Positions 1 to 11,612 are shown, numbered from the stretch's first letter. The stretch: DNA of 64,000 nt from Venturia oleaginea (GCA_013176395.1 JABMLP010000002.1:2046001-2110000); one strand, 5' to 3'. Notes: generated by a model not told the origin, from the letters alone. Made by a program: numbers and translations.

Positions 1-936
1 ATGATAGCCGCTGTGATCTGGCTCCTGAGCTGGTTCGATCTCGTGAAAAGTTGGCAAGCGCAGTGATGTAAGGAGGTGTCTTTGGCAGAGATGGCGTGGC
101 CAGCAAAGAATGGCGTGCGCCTCGAAGGTTTCCTTCTAGTACCTTGATACAGAATTAGCGGGAGGCCTATGGTTGACTCGTTTCGCAATCTCACATTCAA
201 CCGTTTTTTCGCATTGGCCAAAATTATGTCTGCACGCTTGCTCAACAAATCTTCGTCGTCATTGTCGATAGCACGCGGGCCCAACCATAGGTCGTCAATC
301 ACGCTGACATCGTCGCTGTCAGCCACTTGGGGCAAACTCCCATAGTTGTCCTCGTCTTCCTCGAGCACGACACTTTCCACATCAGCGCCATGAGCAGAGT
401 CGAAACCGGGCCATTTCATATTTTCAAGCTCATCGCTATGGACCGAGCTTGAGCCATCGCTCAGCTTGCGGCTGTGTGCCTTCCAGTCCACCAGCCCCAT
501 GACTCCATCCTCTCTCAGTGTTGGCGAAGAGGCTAATGTAGATGGGTCGAGTTCCGGATATCGCTGAGCCCCTCGGTGTTGTGTCCACCTCTTCTATATC
601 CGACAAGGCTTTTGAAATACGATGGTGGACCTGGGGGCTCGTTCTCGAAAAGTTGATATAGCTGTTCTGCATACTGTTTCCGTAGGTGATAGGTCGACCA
701 AGGCCTGGTGGAGTCGCAGCAGGAGAAGGTGTTTGGTTCCCTCGGGTAGGCGAAGGCGTGAATGTCCTACTGCTTAGTTCCCGATCTGGAAGGATCATTG
801 AGGGATCGAAGCCGGTTGTGGGAGATGATGGGGGTTGTGGGAGATATCCATATCGGGCTTGTTGGGCCTGTGAGAAGTCGAAGCCAGGATTCCCCATGAG
901 GCCGATGCTATTATTGTCATTGTAGCTTCGTCCCAT
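1..936 (-). pseudogene. Conserved fungal protein of unknown function, partial and frame-disrupted
   Basis: The reading frame opens at the ATG ending at 936 and runs off the left edge. The first ~120 codons form a Pro/Ser/Thr-rich, disordered-looking segment with many SP/TP pairs and a stretch reading RISKALSDIEEVD. A second segment lies in another frame, from about 580 down to about 250: it contains REDGVMGLVDWK, HSRKLSDGSSSV and, nearer the edge, an acidic stretch followed by LLSKRADIILANAKKRL. These pieces look like one conserved filamentous-fungal protein of unassigned function. They cannot be joined without a +1 shift near 560-600, and no GT-AG intron of normal size is obvious there. Either the gene is a pseudogene, or there is an unrecognised intron or an assembly indel. 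The C-terminus is outside the window. No catalytic motif was seen. Confidence 0.5.
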
Positions 937-1312
937 TTCTCCCTAGTAGGGCAATCGGTCTTGGAGAAGTTGGGGTCGCGAGGAAAGGCATGCGCTGCTG
1001 GAGTGTTGTGAGAGGTCCAAGGTGTCCCTGTGCTGATCTGATTGAGAAGATTAATTTCTTTTCGCGGGATGCTACCGTGTAAACCACAGAGCAAGCAATG
1101 CGATGTTGTCGGTGGTGAAAAAGAAGGAGGAGAAGCAGTCGTGTGTAGAGGTCGTGTGTACTCCCTGGTAGGTGGATATAACTAGGTATACCTGCTCCTT
1201 TTCTTCTTCGGATCACGCTCAAGCCACCACACTTCCAACGGCCGTGGCTGTTTGATGCCCACCAGCGAATCGGGTACCAGTCGCGAACCTTAGGGACTCA
1301 CCATAGAATTCC

Positions 1313-1973
1313 TTACGTGGTTCGTACCGAGCGGAAAATAAACGAAACAGTGATATCAGTCGCCATTTCCGATCCGAATCTAATTATTTCAAATTTCCCA
1401 TTGGCCATCTTCATCACTAGTCCGACTGCCCGCAAGGTTCCCTGAGATATACCACTCAGGCTTTCCTTAGATGCCCAAAATGTCCATGAATCAGAAAACG
1501 GTTCCTTGCGCATTGCCGAGGACACGACAATTCAGCATTGTCTTGCGGATATAGAAAGATGGCCAACAACAATAGTAGGCCCTCCATGTCTATAGCAAAC
1601 CAAGCTGACCGGAGTTACCTCCGTACCTCCAGATACCCAGGAGAAACCCTACTGATGCTTAGTCTGTAACAAGCGCTTCGCAAGAACGTTGGTGGTTTAA
1701 ATAGACCTGTTCGAGGCCGCCGGGCTAATGCTTCTTGCAGACATCTCGTATCATCTTCCACGAGATTGGGTGACCAGGCCACCGCTTCATACAATGCTTC
1801 GACGAAGTGGGAAATTCCGGCCATCTAATTATCCAGCCATCGTCCCCAACAGAGATGATACTGGTAAAGAGCTCGCATAGAAATCGGCGCAGTGGATCGA
1901 ACAGGTCCTTCGCGCGGCGAAGCTTTTGCCACCCAGATTTATACACAATTTCAGCTCTATAGCTGTGTATCAT
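1313..1973 (-). other. Unrecognised coding-like remnants on the minus strand
   Basis: Three short overlapping minus-strand open frames (1725-1973, 1615-1824, 1313-1525) have amino-acid composition that looks coding, for example a stretch reading FVEALYEAVAWSPNLVEDD. They switch frame among themselves and lack a clear start or plausible introns. I do not recognise the family. They may be the decayed remains of one gene between the left-edge gene and the MFS transporter, or chance frames. The rest of 937-2517 shows nothing else I can support. Confidence 0.2.
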
Positions 1974-2517
1974 TCAGCTCTGGCATTTTGGTCTTGCAAA
2001 CTGGTCCTCCAAGCAAAACATGGTAAAGAGCGGGACCAGCAGATGGTCCCACCGAATGCATCCCTTCCTGTCATCTGGCTCGATGAGCACGATTCTTAAG
2101 ATGTGCAAAGGTTCATCGCGCTCGCCCGTGGAACACCAAGCATTCGAGGAAGTCGGGGTTCGAATTCAAGTACTCATGAAGCAAACTCAATTCAGGACGC
2201 TGCGATCGAGATTATGTGTGTGAATCATGTTTCAGACATGGGAGCACGGCCGTCGCTGGTCTAAAATCTTATCCAACGTATGAAAGGATTACGGACCGCA
2301 GCAAAAGATGCTCCGAGTTAGCAGCAAACATCAAACTGTTTTAACAATCCCTATTCTACTCGCAATATCGGTTGACGAGATCACCGAGGTGGATGCATAC
2401 ATTAGCTTTGCTATCCATTGCTGCCTACGCTACAACAAGCGCTTTGAACACAATGCCATCGAGAACAGGACTTTATCAAAAGAAGACCCGGCATCACCGT
2501 CTGACGACTGCTGGTAC

Positions 2518-4384
2518 TCAGTGGTCGGAATGCGCTGGAATCCACTTAGCAGTGGCAATGCGTGTTCTCTTGCCCCAGATCATCATGGGAATCGTCAAAA
2601 AACCGGCAACGCCCATCATCAAGCCAAAAATACCGAATGGCTCCACCGCACCTCTACTGTCAATCCAGTCTCCAACGAAGAATGTCCATGCGAAACTGAT
2701 AATGGCACGAAAGCATGTAATCATAACGAAACAATCGCCAGAAACAGCGTTGTATGAATCCATGATCTGTCAAAATCAGCTTGTGTCCTCGCAAAGAACC
2801 AGTGAAAGGGATCGACTTACATAAGTGAAACCTATTGATGGAGCCTGCATCAAGCCAAAAGATACTATACCAAGGCCAAACTCGAGACCAATCCATTGCT
2901 GGGAATGGTGGTATGTAAGGGGGTTTCTGATATCAAATCCTGCTCCCAGGTATTGCGCGCAGAAGCCAAATATAATGATACCAGCTGCAGAAACAGCCAA
3001 AGCTGGGATTGCTGCACCAAGACGAGATTCAGCTTCCGAGTAGCCATAAATCTCTTTCGTTGCCATTCGCTTTGTTAAGAAATCCGAAGTAAAATAAGTG
3101 TATATGACTCCAAGGAAAGCACCGATGACGCCTCCGATGTTGATCAGTCCAGCGTTTTTACCCCAGAGATATGGTGGGCTTGCGACCATTGTTGGGCCGA
3201 CAGTGCTCATTGTCACAATGCCAGCAATGAGCCCGGAATACCAGAACATCACTAGCCAGACACCAGGAAGTCGCAGCGTCGGATAGGGAGCGAGGAACTG
3301 GTGGAGCAGGCCTCCTCGGCTTGAGCCAAATCCCAGAGAGCGGCCAAAGGTGTACGGTCTGAATGATATGGGCGAAGAGCCACGTTCGATATTGGAAACT
3401 ACGGCCTTCTCATCCAGTGAAAAGTCTGCTCGACTGGTTCGGAGGGATAGTCATAGCTCAAAGATAGTGCTTGTCTGCGGTCAAACAGAGTTTCTGGCTG
3501 GAAAAAGACGCACAGAAGGAAAGTTGCACCGCACAGGATGACGTTGACCCAGTGGATCCACAAGATGCCTACGGACGCTGCGATATAACCGCCAGCTGTT
3601 CCACCGACGAGGGGGCCTAAACATAAAAACACGGTGTAGATGGCCTGTACGCCTCTTAGCGAGTAGCAGAAGAATGCGCCGTTGCACTCACCATCGCGCG
3701 ACCTCTCTGGTGGACGAAGAAGACATCGCCAACGACGTCAGGAGCAACAGCGTCAGCTGGTCCACCACCAATCCCCATAAACAGTCTTACAGCGAGCAAA
3801 GACTCGAATGAATTTGTGAGACCTGCCCACATTGAAGCGAGTGTCAACAACAGCAAGCTACTGAGCATGATGGGCCGCCTTCCGAAAACGTTGGCTAGTG
3901 GCGTCCACCATACATTGGAGGCTCCCATCATCAGCACATTCACCTGCCATTATTAACATGTATTCTTCTTATCACCATCACAGCAGTACATACCGAAATC
4001 AAGCGAGTCAGCTGCGAAAAGCTTGGAGGAGGCGTGAACACGGTTGGCGTTTCGTATATTGGAAAAGTACTCGATATCGAGGCTGATGCGAAGTTGGAAA
4101 CGAATGGACAGAAAGACATGCAAGCCAGGATCGCATATCTGCGCCAAAGGGGCCAGTTCAAAGGATCAGCTGGATCTAAAGATGGCCTTGGATTGAGCTG
4201 GATTTCATCGTGCGTTACATCTCTGCCTGTTTGGGTTCTTTCGAGGGTATGTGCTGTGTTGTTGTTAGCTGACGCCTCTCTGAATATTCATGTGGTACTC
4301 ACAGATCAACCTTACAGTCCCAGGAGGCGAAGCGTTCTTGGCTTCATTGGCGGACAATGAGAATGCCTGTCTGAAACTTGTCAT
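2518..4384 (-). CDS. Major facilitator superfamily transporter (DHA1-like)
   Basis: Predicted 12-TM plasma-membrane transporter, probably proton-driven export of a small molecule. Start is the ATG at 4384; the first exon reads MTSFRQAFSLSANEAK. Introns are inferred with clean GT-AG ends near 4290-4245, 3990-3943 and 3702-3655, and again between the SIGFTYV and MDSYNAV segments near 2816-2764. Joined exons give the tail before TM1 (DPADPLNWPLWRRYAIL), the motif-A-like loop ANVFGRRPIML, motif C in TM5 (LGPLVGGTAGGYIA) and the PETLFDR end of TM6, as in fungal DHA1 drug:H+ antiporters. The central loop changes frame near 3420-3490. Either a 54-nt intron with a weak GTTTGA donor is spliced there, or the gene has a frameshift; the second half is otherwise open to a stop at 2518. 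Substrate is unknown. It neighbours decayed FAH and ALDH genes and a P450. Confidence 0.8.
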
Positions 4385-4790
4385 GGTGGATGACTGCTTT
4401 GACTTGCTCTTAACAAGATACTACCTGCTTCGTGGTTGATATAAATTTTCCAGAGGCTCCGATTGTCTCCCTCGAGCGAGAGCGTTCGCATGGTCATAGC
4501 CTGGGTTGTCGAGAAGATGTGGAGGTGATAATTTGGGGCCTCGTCTGGCGTCGTAGACATTTGCGGGGTAATCGCTACAATACTTCACGAGGTGTAAGTT
4601 TCTCTGGAGGCTGGGGACAAAAGCAAACTAATCGTTGGATTCGTATCTACATGATTGGCATCGTGTTGGCAATCGCATTCTCCATCGAACACTGTGTGTT
4701 GAGTTGACGATGTAGATGATCGACAAAATCTTCAAGCTACGGATCAGAACGGATGGTTTCGAAATGTATTCGAGAGTTGAATTAACGCGT
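4385..4790. other. Intergenic, nothing recognised
   Basis: About 400 bp upstream of the MFS start. The only open frame (plus, 4432-4707) has no recognisable motif. No repeat or RNA gene was seen. Confidence 0.5.
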
Positions 4791-4796
4791 TCTGGT

Positions 4797-4930
4797 GTTT
4801 GCTTTCACTTCGCCCCAACGCGGTCCAATAACTGACGCCGGATCTTCCGAGGATCCATGGGGATATGGATATCCCGAAATTCTTGCCGTTCAAAGGCCCC
4901 AGCGGATTGACCTCTAGACCTGGGATATTG
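4797..4930 (-). pseudogene. Scrambled second fragment of fumarylacetoacetase (internal deletion)
   Basis: Two pieces of the neighbouring FAH pseudogene are fused here. Bases 4797-4847 match 4967-5017 (extreme C-terminus, ending in the GEVKA region). Bases 4848-4930 match 5413-5490 (the GLEMSPLGPFNGKNFG region). The ~400 bp between these blocks in the larger copy is missing. This copy reads GLEVNPLGPLNGKNFG and keeps sense codons where the larger copy has a stop just before GLE. It is therefore an independent, older or separately degraded tandem copy. It is non-functional by length alone. Confidence 0.75.
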
Positions 4931-4947
4931 CGTACTCGACAGTTGAA

Positions 4948-6256
4948 TCACCGAGTTTTAGGGTTTGCTTTCACCTCGCCCCAACACGATCCAAAACCGA
5001 CGCCGGATTTTCCGACACCTCCAGCTTTGCCAGTAAACCTGACAACATCTCCATCCTCCAAATAGGTTCTACTAGCTCCATCATTCATCTTTAGCACCTT
5101 CTTTCTGCCCAAAGTGGGCTCGAACAGACAACCGTGCTCCAAATCGCCTGGCCCGGATACAGTCCCACTGGCTATCAAGTCTCCCGTTTTTAGATCGCAA
5201 CCACCAATGACATGATGACTCAACATGTGCCGGAAATTCCAATACATCCATTTCGGATTGGCACGGCAGACAACTGTGCCCGACCCACCAGCCTGAATCT
5301 CCGCTTGCAGTTCGATGTCATAGTTGGTCTCGTCTGGATCATCGAGATATGCTGCAACCTTTTGGTCTCTCGCAGGCGCAGGAACCGAAAATGGTTCCAA
5401 TGCATCGGGAACGATGATCCATGGGGATACGGACGTTCCGAAATTTTTGCCATTAAAAGGGCCCAGCGGACTCATCTCTAGACCTTAGATATCGTGCGCT
5501 AATCATGAATTAGTAAAAAGGTGTTTCCTCGATAAAATCAGTGATGACCAACTACTGCAATCATTAACAATCACGAATCCGAACGTATGGTCTTCCGAAT
5601 CTGCAACATCGATTGGTTAGTTTCTAAGCAGTGGTTTGCCAATGATTGCCCCGAACTCGAGTTCAAAATCCAACGCTTTTGTTGGACCGAAAATGATACC
5701 GTCTGGACCTCTATATTGACCCAGGGGTCTCTCGATGGGCGTCCCTGAAACGACGATACTTGATGCTCGGCGGCATATGCTATTGGAAAGTTTAGAAATG
5801 CGGTTGGGAGACTTCTTTCACCGAAGATTGCTTCGCTTGCGTTTAGGCAGTGGTCTTTTGAAGCGGAGAAATCTGTGAAGTCGCCGATGCTGACGTGAAG
5901 GTGCATTTTTACTTGTGCGATGTCTTGTAAACTCCCTGCTGAGAGGGTGCTGAATTGATCTTTGGATGAGAGCTTTTGGATTCGTTGGCGCACGTTTCGA
6001 TGGATTGATCTGCCCAAGGCTTCGAATTGGTTCAAGGTTGGCTTGTAGCATGAGATTAGCACAGTTCTCGATCATTTGTTGGAGATTTTTGAAATACCAA
6101 AGCAAAGATTGTCGTCAATGAAGCATCGATACCCTCCAAAACACCCTGCTTCATCAGTTCAGGCAGGAAGTTGACAGAATCCCCGATTCGAGAAACACAT
6201 TGCGGCGATAGATGGAGTTTCGAGGAAGCAACCCCGAATGGAATATTATTCGGCAT
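4948..6256 (-). pseudogene. Fumarylacetoacetase (FAH family) pseudogene
   Basis: FAH hydrolyses fumarylacetoacetate in the last step of tyrosine/homogentisate catabolism; fungal paralogues sit in secondary-metabolite clusters. Recognisable blocks in order are NNIPFGVASS (N-terminus, 6256), KMHLHVSIGDFTDF with the ASKDH metal-site loop, TPIERPLGQYRGPDG, DFELEFG, SPLGPFNGKNFGTS, ANPKWMYWNFRHMLSHH, and DLIASGTVSGP. Lesions: an apparent 1-nt loss around 5750 shifts the frame before TPIERP; a further N-terminal shift lies near 6090; the SARDIQGLEM stretch reads HDI-stop-GLEM near 5480, where CAG has become TAA. Most of these are C/G-to-T/A transitions. The C-terminal 175 codons (4948-5475) remain open. 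A fragment of a second copy lies immediately downstream. Confidence 0.85.
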
Positions 6257-6399
6257 CTAGAAGCACCTAGAGATCATGATGTATTTCGTCAGAAATTTTG
6301 ACTATAAAGAAAGTCAGAAGAGATGAGTGACTGAAATGCAAGATATGCCACCAAAGCACGAGCCCCTTTTGATACACGTGATCAGCCAGGAAATAACCC

Positions 6400-7781
6400 C
6401 GGTTCTCCGGATGAAGATTCTTAATTCCATTCAAAACTCCAATCATTCATCAATATCTCGACAATTGCATCCGTATTCCATCTCCTTTGGCTACCACTCA
6501 CCACCTACCTCGCCTTCGCGCAACTGCAGTGGATGGCAGACTATCTAATGTTTTCAACCGACAAATCAGCTGAAGCGACTTCATGATGGTGTTGTCAAAA
6601 GCGCAGATTCGATTCTGGAAGCCATCGTCAAAGACACGGGAAACACGAAAGCGGAGGCAGCCATCAAATGCTCTCTGCCAACCTCGGTAATGAAGAACCA
6701 GATAGCTTCCCTTCATCCGGAGAAAGAGCTGGAAGCAGAACACCGGATTGCGAAATGTGTAGATGCGGCGGGCCAACGTGAAGCGATCGGTATTGTCTAC
6801 ATTGAACCAGCTAAGCACACGTTCTTTTACTCGGTGGTTGTGTCGCTGAGCGTGGCCATTGCGGCAGGGAATTGTGTTATTGTTCAGGTCAGTCATTTCG
6901 TACAAGATTTCGTTGCAAACTGACTGCTTATGATGATCCTAGTTTGAGAATAGCCTGAGAGTTCTTCCTATTCTTCTGCAAAGCACTCTTTCTAGATTCC
7001 TTGATGCTGAAATCTTTGCCGTCGCAAGCTCGAAACCTGCAGGGTCGAAATTCCTTGCTTCATACGTCCATGTCTCCACGTCTCACAAGAAGGTCCGAAC
7101 GATAAGGTCCAGTCGCTTAAAGCGCTCTCACCATCGGTCGCTCCTGTGCTCGAAATTGTGGACCGGACAGCCAATCTCGAAGAAGCAGCGGGGGCTCTGT
7201 TGGCAATATGCTGTAGTTTCAACGGGACTTCTCCGTATGCGCCTGATCTGGTTCTGGTTAATGAGTTTGTGAAGAAAGACCTCCTAAACGCTGTGATTCG
7301 GAAGTCCACCGATTTCACAAAAGGGTGAAATGGAAACGGCGTCATAGAGGAGAAGGGCTCTAATGGTAGGCAGAGACAAGCGACGAATGATCCGTCTGGG
7401 GAAAAGGTGTCGCCGTGATCACTTCTGGCTACAAGGGTACCATTGCGGAGATCCCTGACAGGTGAGTGCTATGTGGATTTTGGGATTGTTGATGGTGTTT
7501 TGTCACTAACCAGGTATTTACTACGTAAAAATTCTGATACTTTCACCCTAAAGCAGACTGATTGGTCGCTTTTCGTTCCCGGAGTTAGAAGTCTGGATGA
7601 TGTCGTGCATCTTATGTCTTCGCAAGCTCGTCAGCCGGGAAATATCTCAGCGAATTTGTGTAAGCACACGCAGTCTCACATCCCGATCGAATTATTAATA
7701 GGTCCGACTTCTCCACTTGGATACCCTTTCTCAGCTTCGCCGCGACATCCGATGGAACTGTTCATAACCCGGCCCAGTTAA
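6400..7781 (+). pseudogene. Aldehyde dehydrogenase-like pseudogene
   Basis: Blocks typical of a fungal ALDH-superfamily protein occur in order but in different frames. They are EHRIAKCVDAAGQREAIGIV followed by the YSVVVSLSVAIAAGNCVIVQ segment (6690-6890), VDRTANLEEAAGALLA with FNGTSPYAPDLVLVNEFVKK (7146-7328), VITSGYKGTIAEIPDR (7410-7460), then FVPGVRSLDDVV and HIPIELLIGPTSPLGYPFS (7560-7780). A TGA interrupts the frame at 7326, a 1-nt shift follows before VITSGYKG, and a conserved stretch before HIPIELL is scrambled. The catalytic cysteine region reads CCSFNGTSPYAPD; intact relatives usually have a different residue order there, so activity would be doubtful even if the frames were joined. 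The N-terminal exons upstream of 6550 cannot be delimited. Confidence 0.75.
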
Positions 7782-8274
7782 AGGTCAATCAGGCTCGGTT
7801 GAACTTTGAAAAACTTCTTCTAACGAAAGTATTAAGTACTGCTTCCAATACTCGTAGGGGTAGGATAGAATACGATACGATACGGGGCTAAAGTAATATA
7901 ATACAGGGCTAACAGGGTGGAGGTTACGGCGTCTTCCCTCTTCCGGGGCAAAGTTCTTTTCGTTGCATTAACCGAAGGTTGCATTTGACCCAAATTCCTG
8001 CCACTAAATGTAGCTATTAAATAAGTTATGAAAGGTGCGACATCGGTTTTGCCAGCCGGCAAAGAACTGCCATTAGGTCTGACAAGTCCAACATATCCTG
8101 CCTGTCATCCCTTATCTGGTCTGTGTGATTTTCATTGCGATTGTAGCGTGGACGATCTTTGCATTCTAACCACCAGCCACAAACCGCGTCTGTGCCAGGC
8201 TGAACGAGCCTAACGAGAGGCTCCTGGTGACCCCAAAAGCTCCGAAAACCAGATAAAGGATGGATTCGTCAATG

Positions 8275-8465
8275 TACCGTAAATTGCGTGCAAATTTGTA
8301 GACGAGCAATCATTGCAGGCTAGGTTTGATTTGAGAGAACTGGAGGCAAATCAAGGGGGCCAGAAAATACCAACAAAAATGGTCGAAGCCACCCTTATCT
8401 CGTCTACAACTTTGCACACTGCCCGACTGTCATTTTTAAGCAAGATCAGACCGGTACCGTATTAG
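8275..8465. repeat. Degenerate copy of a GTAGACGAG-type MITE
   Basis: The left part (around 8277) reads TACCGTAAATTGCGTGCAAA and continues TTTGTAGACGAG. A reversed CTCGTCTACAACTTTGCA begins near 8399, and a reversed ACCGGTACCGTATT-like end lies near 8450. The same pair of inverted motifs bounds the clearer element at 12945-13390. This is probably an older, internally rearranged copy. Confidence 0.45.
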
Positions 8466-8977
8466 TTAACGCAATTGCGTAGCGCAAAACCAAGACCCTT
8501 GGCCAGCCATGGCTTTTATTGGAGATTTTTCTCGAGATTCTCTAATTCGCTGCTCTCTCACTTGCTCCAAAGTCTAGCGCCTTGACTTTGAGGTACCCAA
8601 GCGCCAATATCATCCTTGTCTCAAAAGAACAGCTTGCAAGCTGTATAGAGCCACGGTCTCTACCAAACATCTGATACCGAACCTCTGACATCCCGACAGC
8701 GATCAAAAACTGTTCTTGAAAATCAACTTGGATGCATAACATTTAATTGAAAGCATGAAAAAAACTAAAAAAAACCGACTATCTAGCAGTTGCTCATTAG
8801 CCAGAGTTTACCAGATATCTTGCTAGAACTCTTGAAGGAGCAACGATTGAGGATATGTCGGGTTATCCATTCTTGATTGTGAAATCATAGAAGTCAGATC
8901 GCCCTCAAACCGACCTAGCGGCTTCCGCGCATCCCTTTAATTCCCCATACTTCCGTTTTTTGCAATTACAATCAATC

Positions 8978-9095
8978 TTGTAACCCGGAGCTCTTGGTAA
9001 CCCGGAGCTCTTGGTAACCCAGAGCTCTTCGTAACCCAGAGCTCTTCGTAACCCAGTGCTCTTCGTTACCCAGTGCTCTTCGTACCCCACAGTCG
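8978..9095 (+). repeat. 17-bp minisatellite, about 6-7 copies
   Basis: Tandem array of the unit GTAACCCRGAGCTCTTS (17 bp). Successive copies drift: CGGAGCTCTTG twice, then CAGAGCTCTTC twice, then CAGTGCTCTTC, decaying into GTACCCCACAGT. The ordered drift from left to right suggests stepwise local duplication. A short (CAAA)n run follows at about 9115-9130. The array produces a spurious repetitive minus-strand frame, which is not a gene. Confidence 0.9.
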
Positions 9096-9425
9096 ATCTC
9101 CCTTTCCCAGATACAAACAAACAAACAAACGGGCGTGCAGCCCTACACGAGATGATGTGGTGAAGTAGGAGAGCGTCTCCTGCAATCAGATCTTCACGTC
9201 GTCCAGTCCAACAAGCCAAGACTCAACCTGTTAAAGCTGAATCTTACTGAGGCCAGGGATGAATGAATCATGATAAGGCAGAAACCTCGGCGCATCGCAG
9301 GGGTGGCCAGTTCGATGGATGGATGATGGCGGGGGCCGAGGAGAGGAAATAATTACTCTTAGAATTCCGATCTGGGAAGACTGGTTCTAATCAGTGAGTA
9401 TCTTCTTTGCTTGAGGATAGAAGAG

Positions 9426-11114
9426 ATGGTGTCAATGGATGCTTCGGAACAGAATTTCTCTTTTGTCAAAGTACTTGTTTTCTCTGCTATTGGAGCGTGG
9501 ATCATCAATGTAAGTTGCACTAACACACATCAAAACATAGAAGAAACGATGAATCAATCCAACCACAACATCTCTTCAGAACCACAAGGTAACGTTATCT
9601 AGACAATCTACAACGCCACAACCTCCCCCCTCCGCCACATCCCGGGCCCAATACAAACCCTCCTCTCAAACCTTGCCTTAAAATTCGCTGTTCTCTCCGG
9701 CAACCGAATCTACTTCATCGACTCCCTCCACAAAACCTACGGCCCAATCGTCCGCATCTCTCCCACCGAAATCTCAGTAAACAGCTTAGAAGGCTTCAAG
9801 CAAATCCACTCTATCAAATCTGGGTTCCAAAAAACGTCATGGTACGAAAAACTCGTAGCGTTTCCAAGACCCGGGATGTTCTTCATGACGGATAAGCACG
9901 AGCATGGTGCGCGGAGAAGATTGTTTGCGAGAGCGTTTAGTAAGACGACTTTGAGGAGGGATTGGGAGGGTGTTGTGAGGGAGAAGTGTGAGTTGGCTGT
10001 TAGGAGGATGGGAGAGGAGAGCAAGAGGCTGGGACAAGTGGACGTTTTGAAGTGGTGGTTTTTTCTTGCATCCGATGTTTTGGGGGAATTGGCTTTTGGA
10101 GAGAGTTTCGGGAATTTAGAACGGGGAGAGAAGAATGCTTTTATTGAGGTTTTGGAGAAGGTGATGATGGGGACTGGGATTCGGGTTGAAATGCCTTTCT
10201 TTGCAACGATTGGGAGGATGATTCCGTCCAAGGGGATGCAGACATTGTTTAATGGGACTCCATTGATTTTGAAATATGGGGAGAAGGCGGTTGAGACGGC
10301 AAGGTCGCAGGCTGGGGTGAAGAATATCTTTGCTAATGCTATTGCGACGGCGGACGAGGGGTCCGATACGCTTGATGATCTGTATATTCGGAGTGAGGCT
10401 GCAAATTTTATTGTTGCCGGTAAGTATAACAATTTCGACGCACTCCTGCGCAAGACTAATGAATAACCATAGGTGCCGACACCACCGGCATCACTCTTAC
10501 GTATCTGACATGGGCGGTACTGAAGGATGCAGAAATTCGGCAAGCTCTGGAGGAGGAAGTTGGCAGTTTGCCAGACGAATTTTCAGAAGCAGACCTGGAA
10601 GCTCTGCCATTTCTCAACGCTACAATCGACGAGACGTTACGGCTGTATGGTCCGGCACCTGGATCTTTACCACGAATGATACCAGAAGGCGGTGCTCGTT
10701 TGGGAGGTTACTTCGTGCCCCAGGGCTTTATAGTCAGCACGCAAAGCTTCTCTCTCCATCGCGATCCCAAGGTCTTCCCTAACCCCGAGCAGTACGTCAA
10801 CATCAACCTTTCTCCTCCCAACAACATGCTAATTTAAATCTAGATTTAACCCTCATCGCTGGCTCGACACACTGAACCCTCTGTCCGAAGAAGCTAAAAC
10901 AGCATTTTCCCCTTTCGGTGCTGGTGCTCGGACATGCATTGGCGTCCATCTTGCACGAATGGAACTTCGCGTCGCAACGACGCTTTTCTTCCGAGAGTGG
11001 AGGCGTGTTGCGAGGTTGGCTCCTCAGACAACGGCCGAGAGTATGGCTATGGAGAATTTTGTCCTTGTGACCCCAGCTGCGCATAAATGCGAGATTGTGA
11101 TTGGGAAGTTTTGA
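9426..11114 (+). CDS. Cytochrome P450 monooxygenase
   Basis: Haem-thiolate monooxygenase, ER-anchored, inserting oxygen into an unknown substrate. Four exons are inferred: 9426-9509, 9603-10419, 10473-10791 and 10844-11114, all with GT-AG ends and consistent phase, giving 496 aa, a normal length. The N-terminus has a hydrophobic anchor (FVKVLVFSAIGAWII) followed by a proline-rich hinge (RHIPGP). The I-helix oxygen site is GADTTGIT, the K-helix ExxR is ETLR, the PERF-region is FNPHRW, and the haem loop is FSPFGAGARTCIG with the axial Cys. All hallmarks are intact and I see no stop, unlike its neighbours. The ATG at 9426 is the first in frame; the 5' flank is otherwise unremarkable. Sits beside FAH/ALDH pseudogenes and an MFS gene, so it may be the survivor of a decayed pathway (inference). 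Confidence 0.9.
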
Positions 11115-11179
11115 TTACAGGTCGTCTAGAAAAGCACCATAAGATGGACAATAAGCGCTATATACCAATCCCAATACTC

Positions 11180-11612
11180 ACCCTTGCAACTCCTAACCTC
11201 GAAAAAGGTCAAGCAACGGGGTAGTTCGAGTATACTAGCAAATCCCAGCGACGCAAAACCCTCCCTCCTCTCCGCCGCAGTCTCCCAACTAATCCCCCTC
11301 TACATCCCCACCTCCGTCTATCCCGCACTGTCCTTGGCCGCCTCAGCACACACACTCACAGGCCATGTCGCATCCATCCTCGCCTCAGCTCTGACAGCAT
11401 CTACAATCCCAGAATGCATCTCTGCGGTACCTACACAATATTCTGCCAATATCGCTAGTTTGGAAAGTCGCGTTAGTGAGTTGAAGGGACAAATACAAGT
11501 ACGTCTACGACTAAGAGTGAGAGTGGGACTTCACAAGCTGCTGCATCGACGACGAGGAGCTCGAGTGGGTCCGCGATGGCGACGGAGATTCCAGCTGCGA
11601 TTATGGGTGTAG
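11180..11612 (+). pseudogene. GPI-anchored small secreted protein, broken
   Basis: An Ala/Ser-rich region (DAKPSLLSAAVSQLIPLYIP, then ASALTASTIPECISAVPTQY and NIASLESRVSELKG) is followed, one frame over, by a Ser/Thr-rich stretch (SSSGSAMATEIP) and a hydrophobic tail ending GLFGLVAAL-stop. This is the usual layout of fungal GPI-anchored cell-surface proteins. Two lesions are visible: a +1 shift around 11495-11500, and no in-frame ATG with a usable signal peptide (the N-terminus reads LQLLTSKKVKQRG). It is therefore probably a pseudogene, though an unseen upstream exon or a sequencing indel could rescue it. Confidence 0.55.

Larger units (their letters stand above)
7782..9425. other. Gene-free interval with small repeats
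   Basis: About 1.6 kb between the ALDH relic and the P450. It contains a degenerate MITE (about 8275-8465) and a 17-bp minisatellite (8978-9095), both listed separately. It also has AT-rich runs around 8755-8775. No open frame with recognisable motifs was found. Confidence 0.55.

Noticed and set aside
5480..5580. Interpreting the FAH stop as part of an intron
   Set aside because: The TAA replaces the Gln codon within the conserved ARDIQGLEM stretch, downstream of any plausible acceptor, so it remains in the coding part.
8978..9095. CRISPR-like array
   Set aside because: Units are contiguous with no spacers, and the genome is eukaryotic.
8905..9219. Repetitive 104-codon minus-strand frame
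   Set aside because: It is a translation of the 17-bp minisatellite (17 bp cycles through all frames), not a gene.
9737..10543. 268-codon minus-strand frame over the P450
   Set aside because: Antisense shadow of the P450 coding sequence; no motif of its own.
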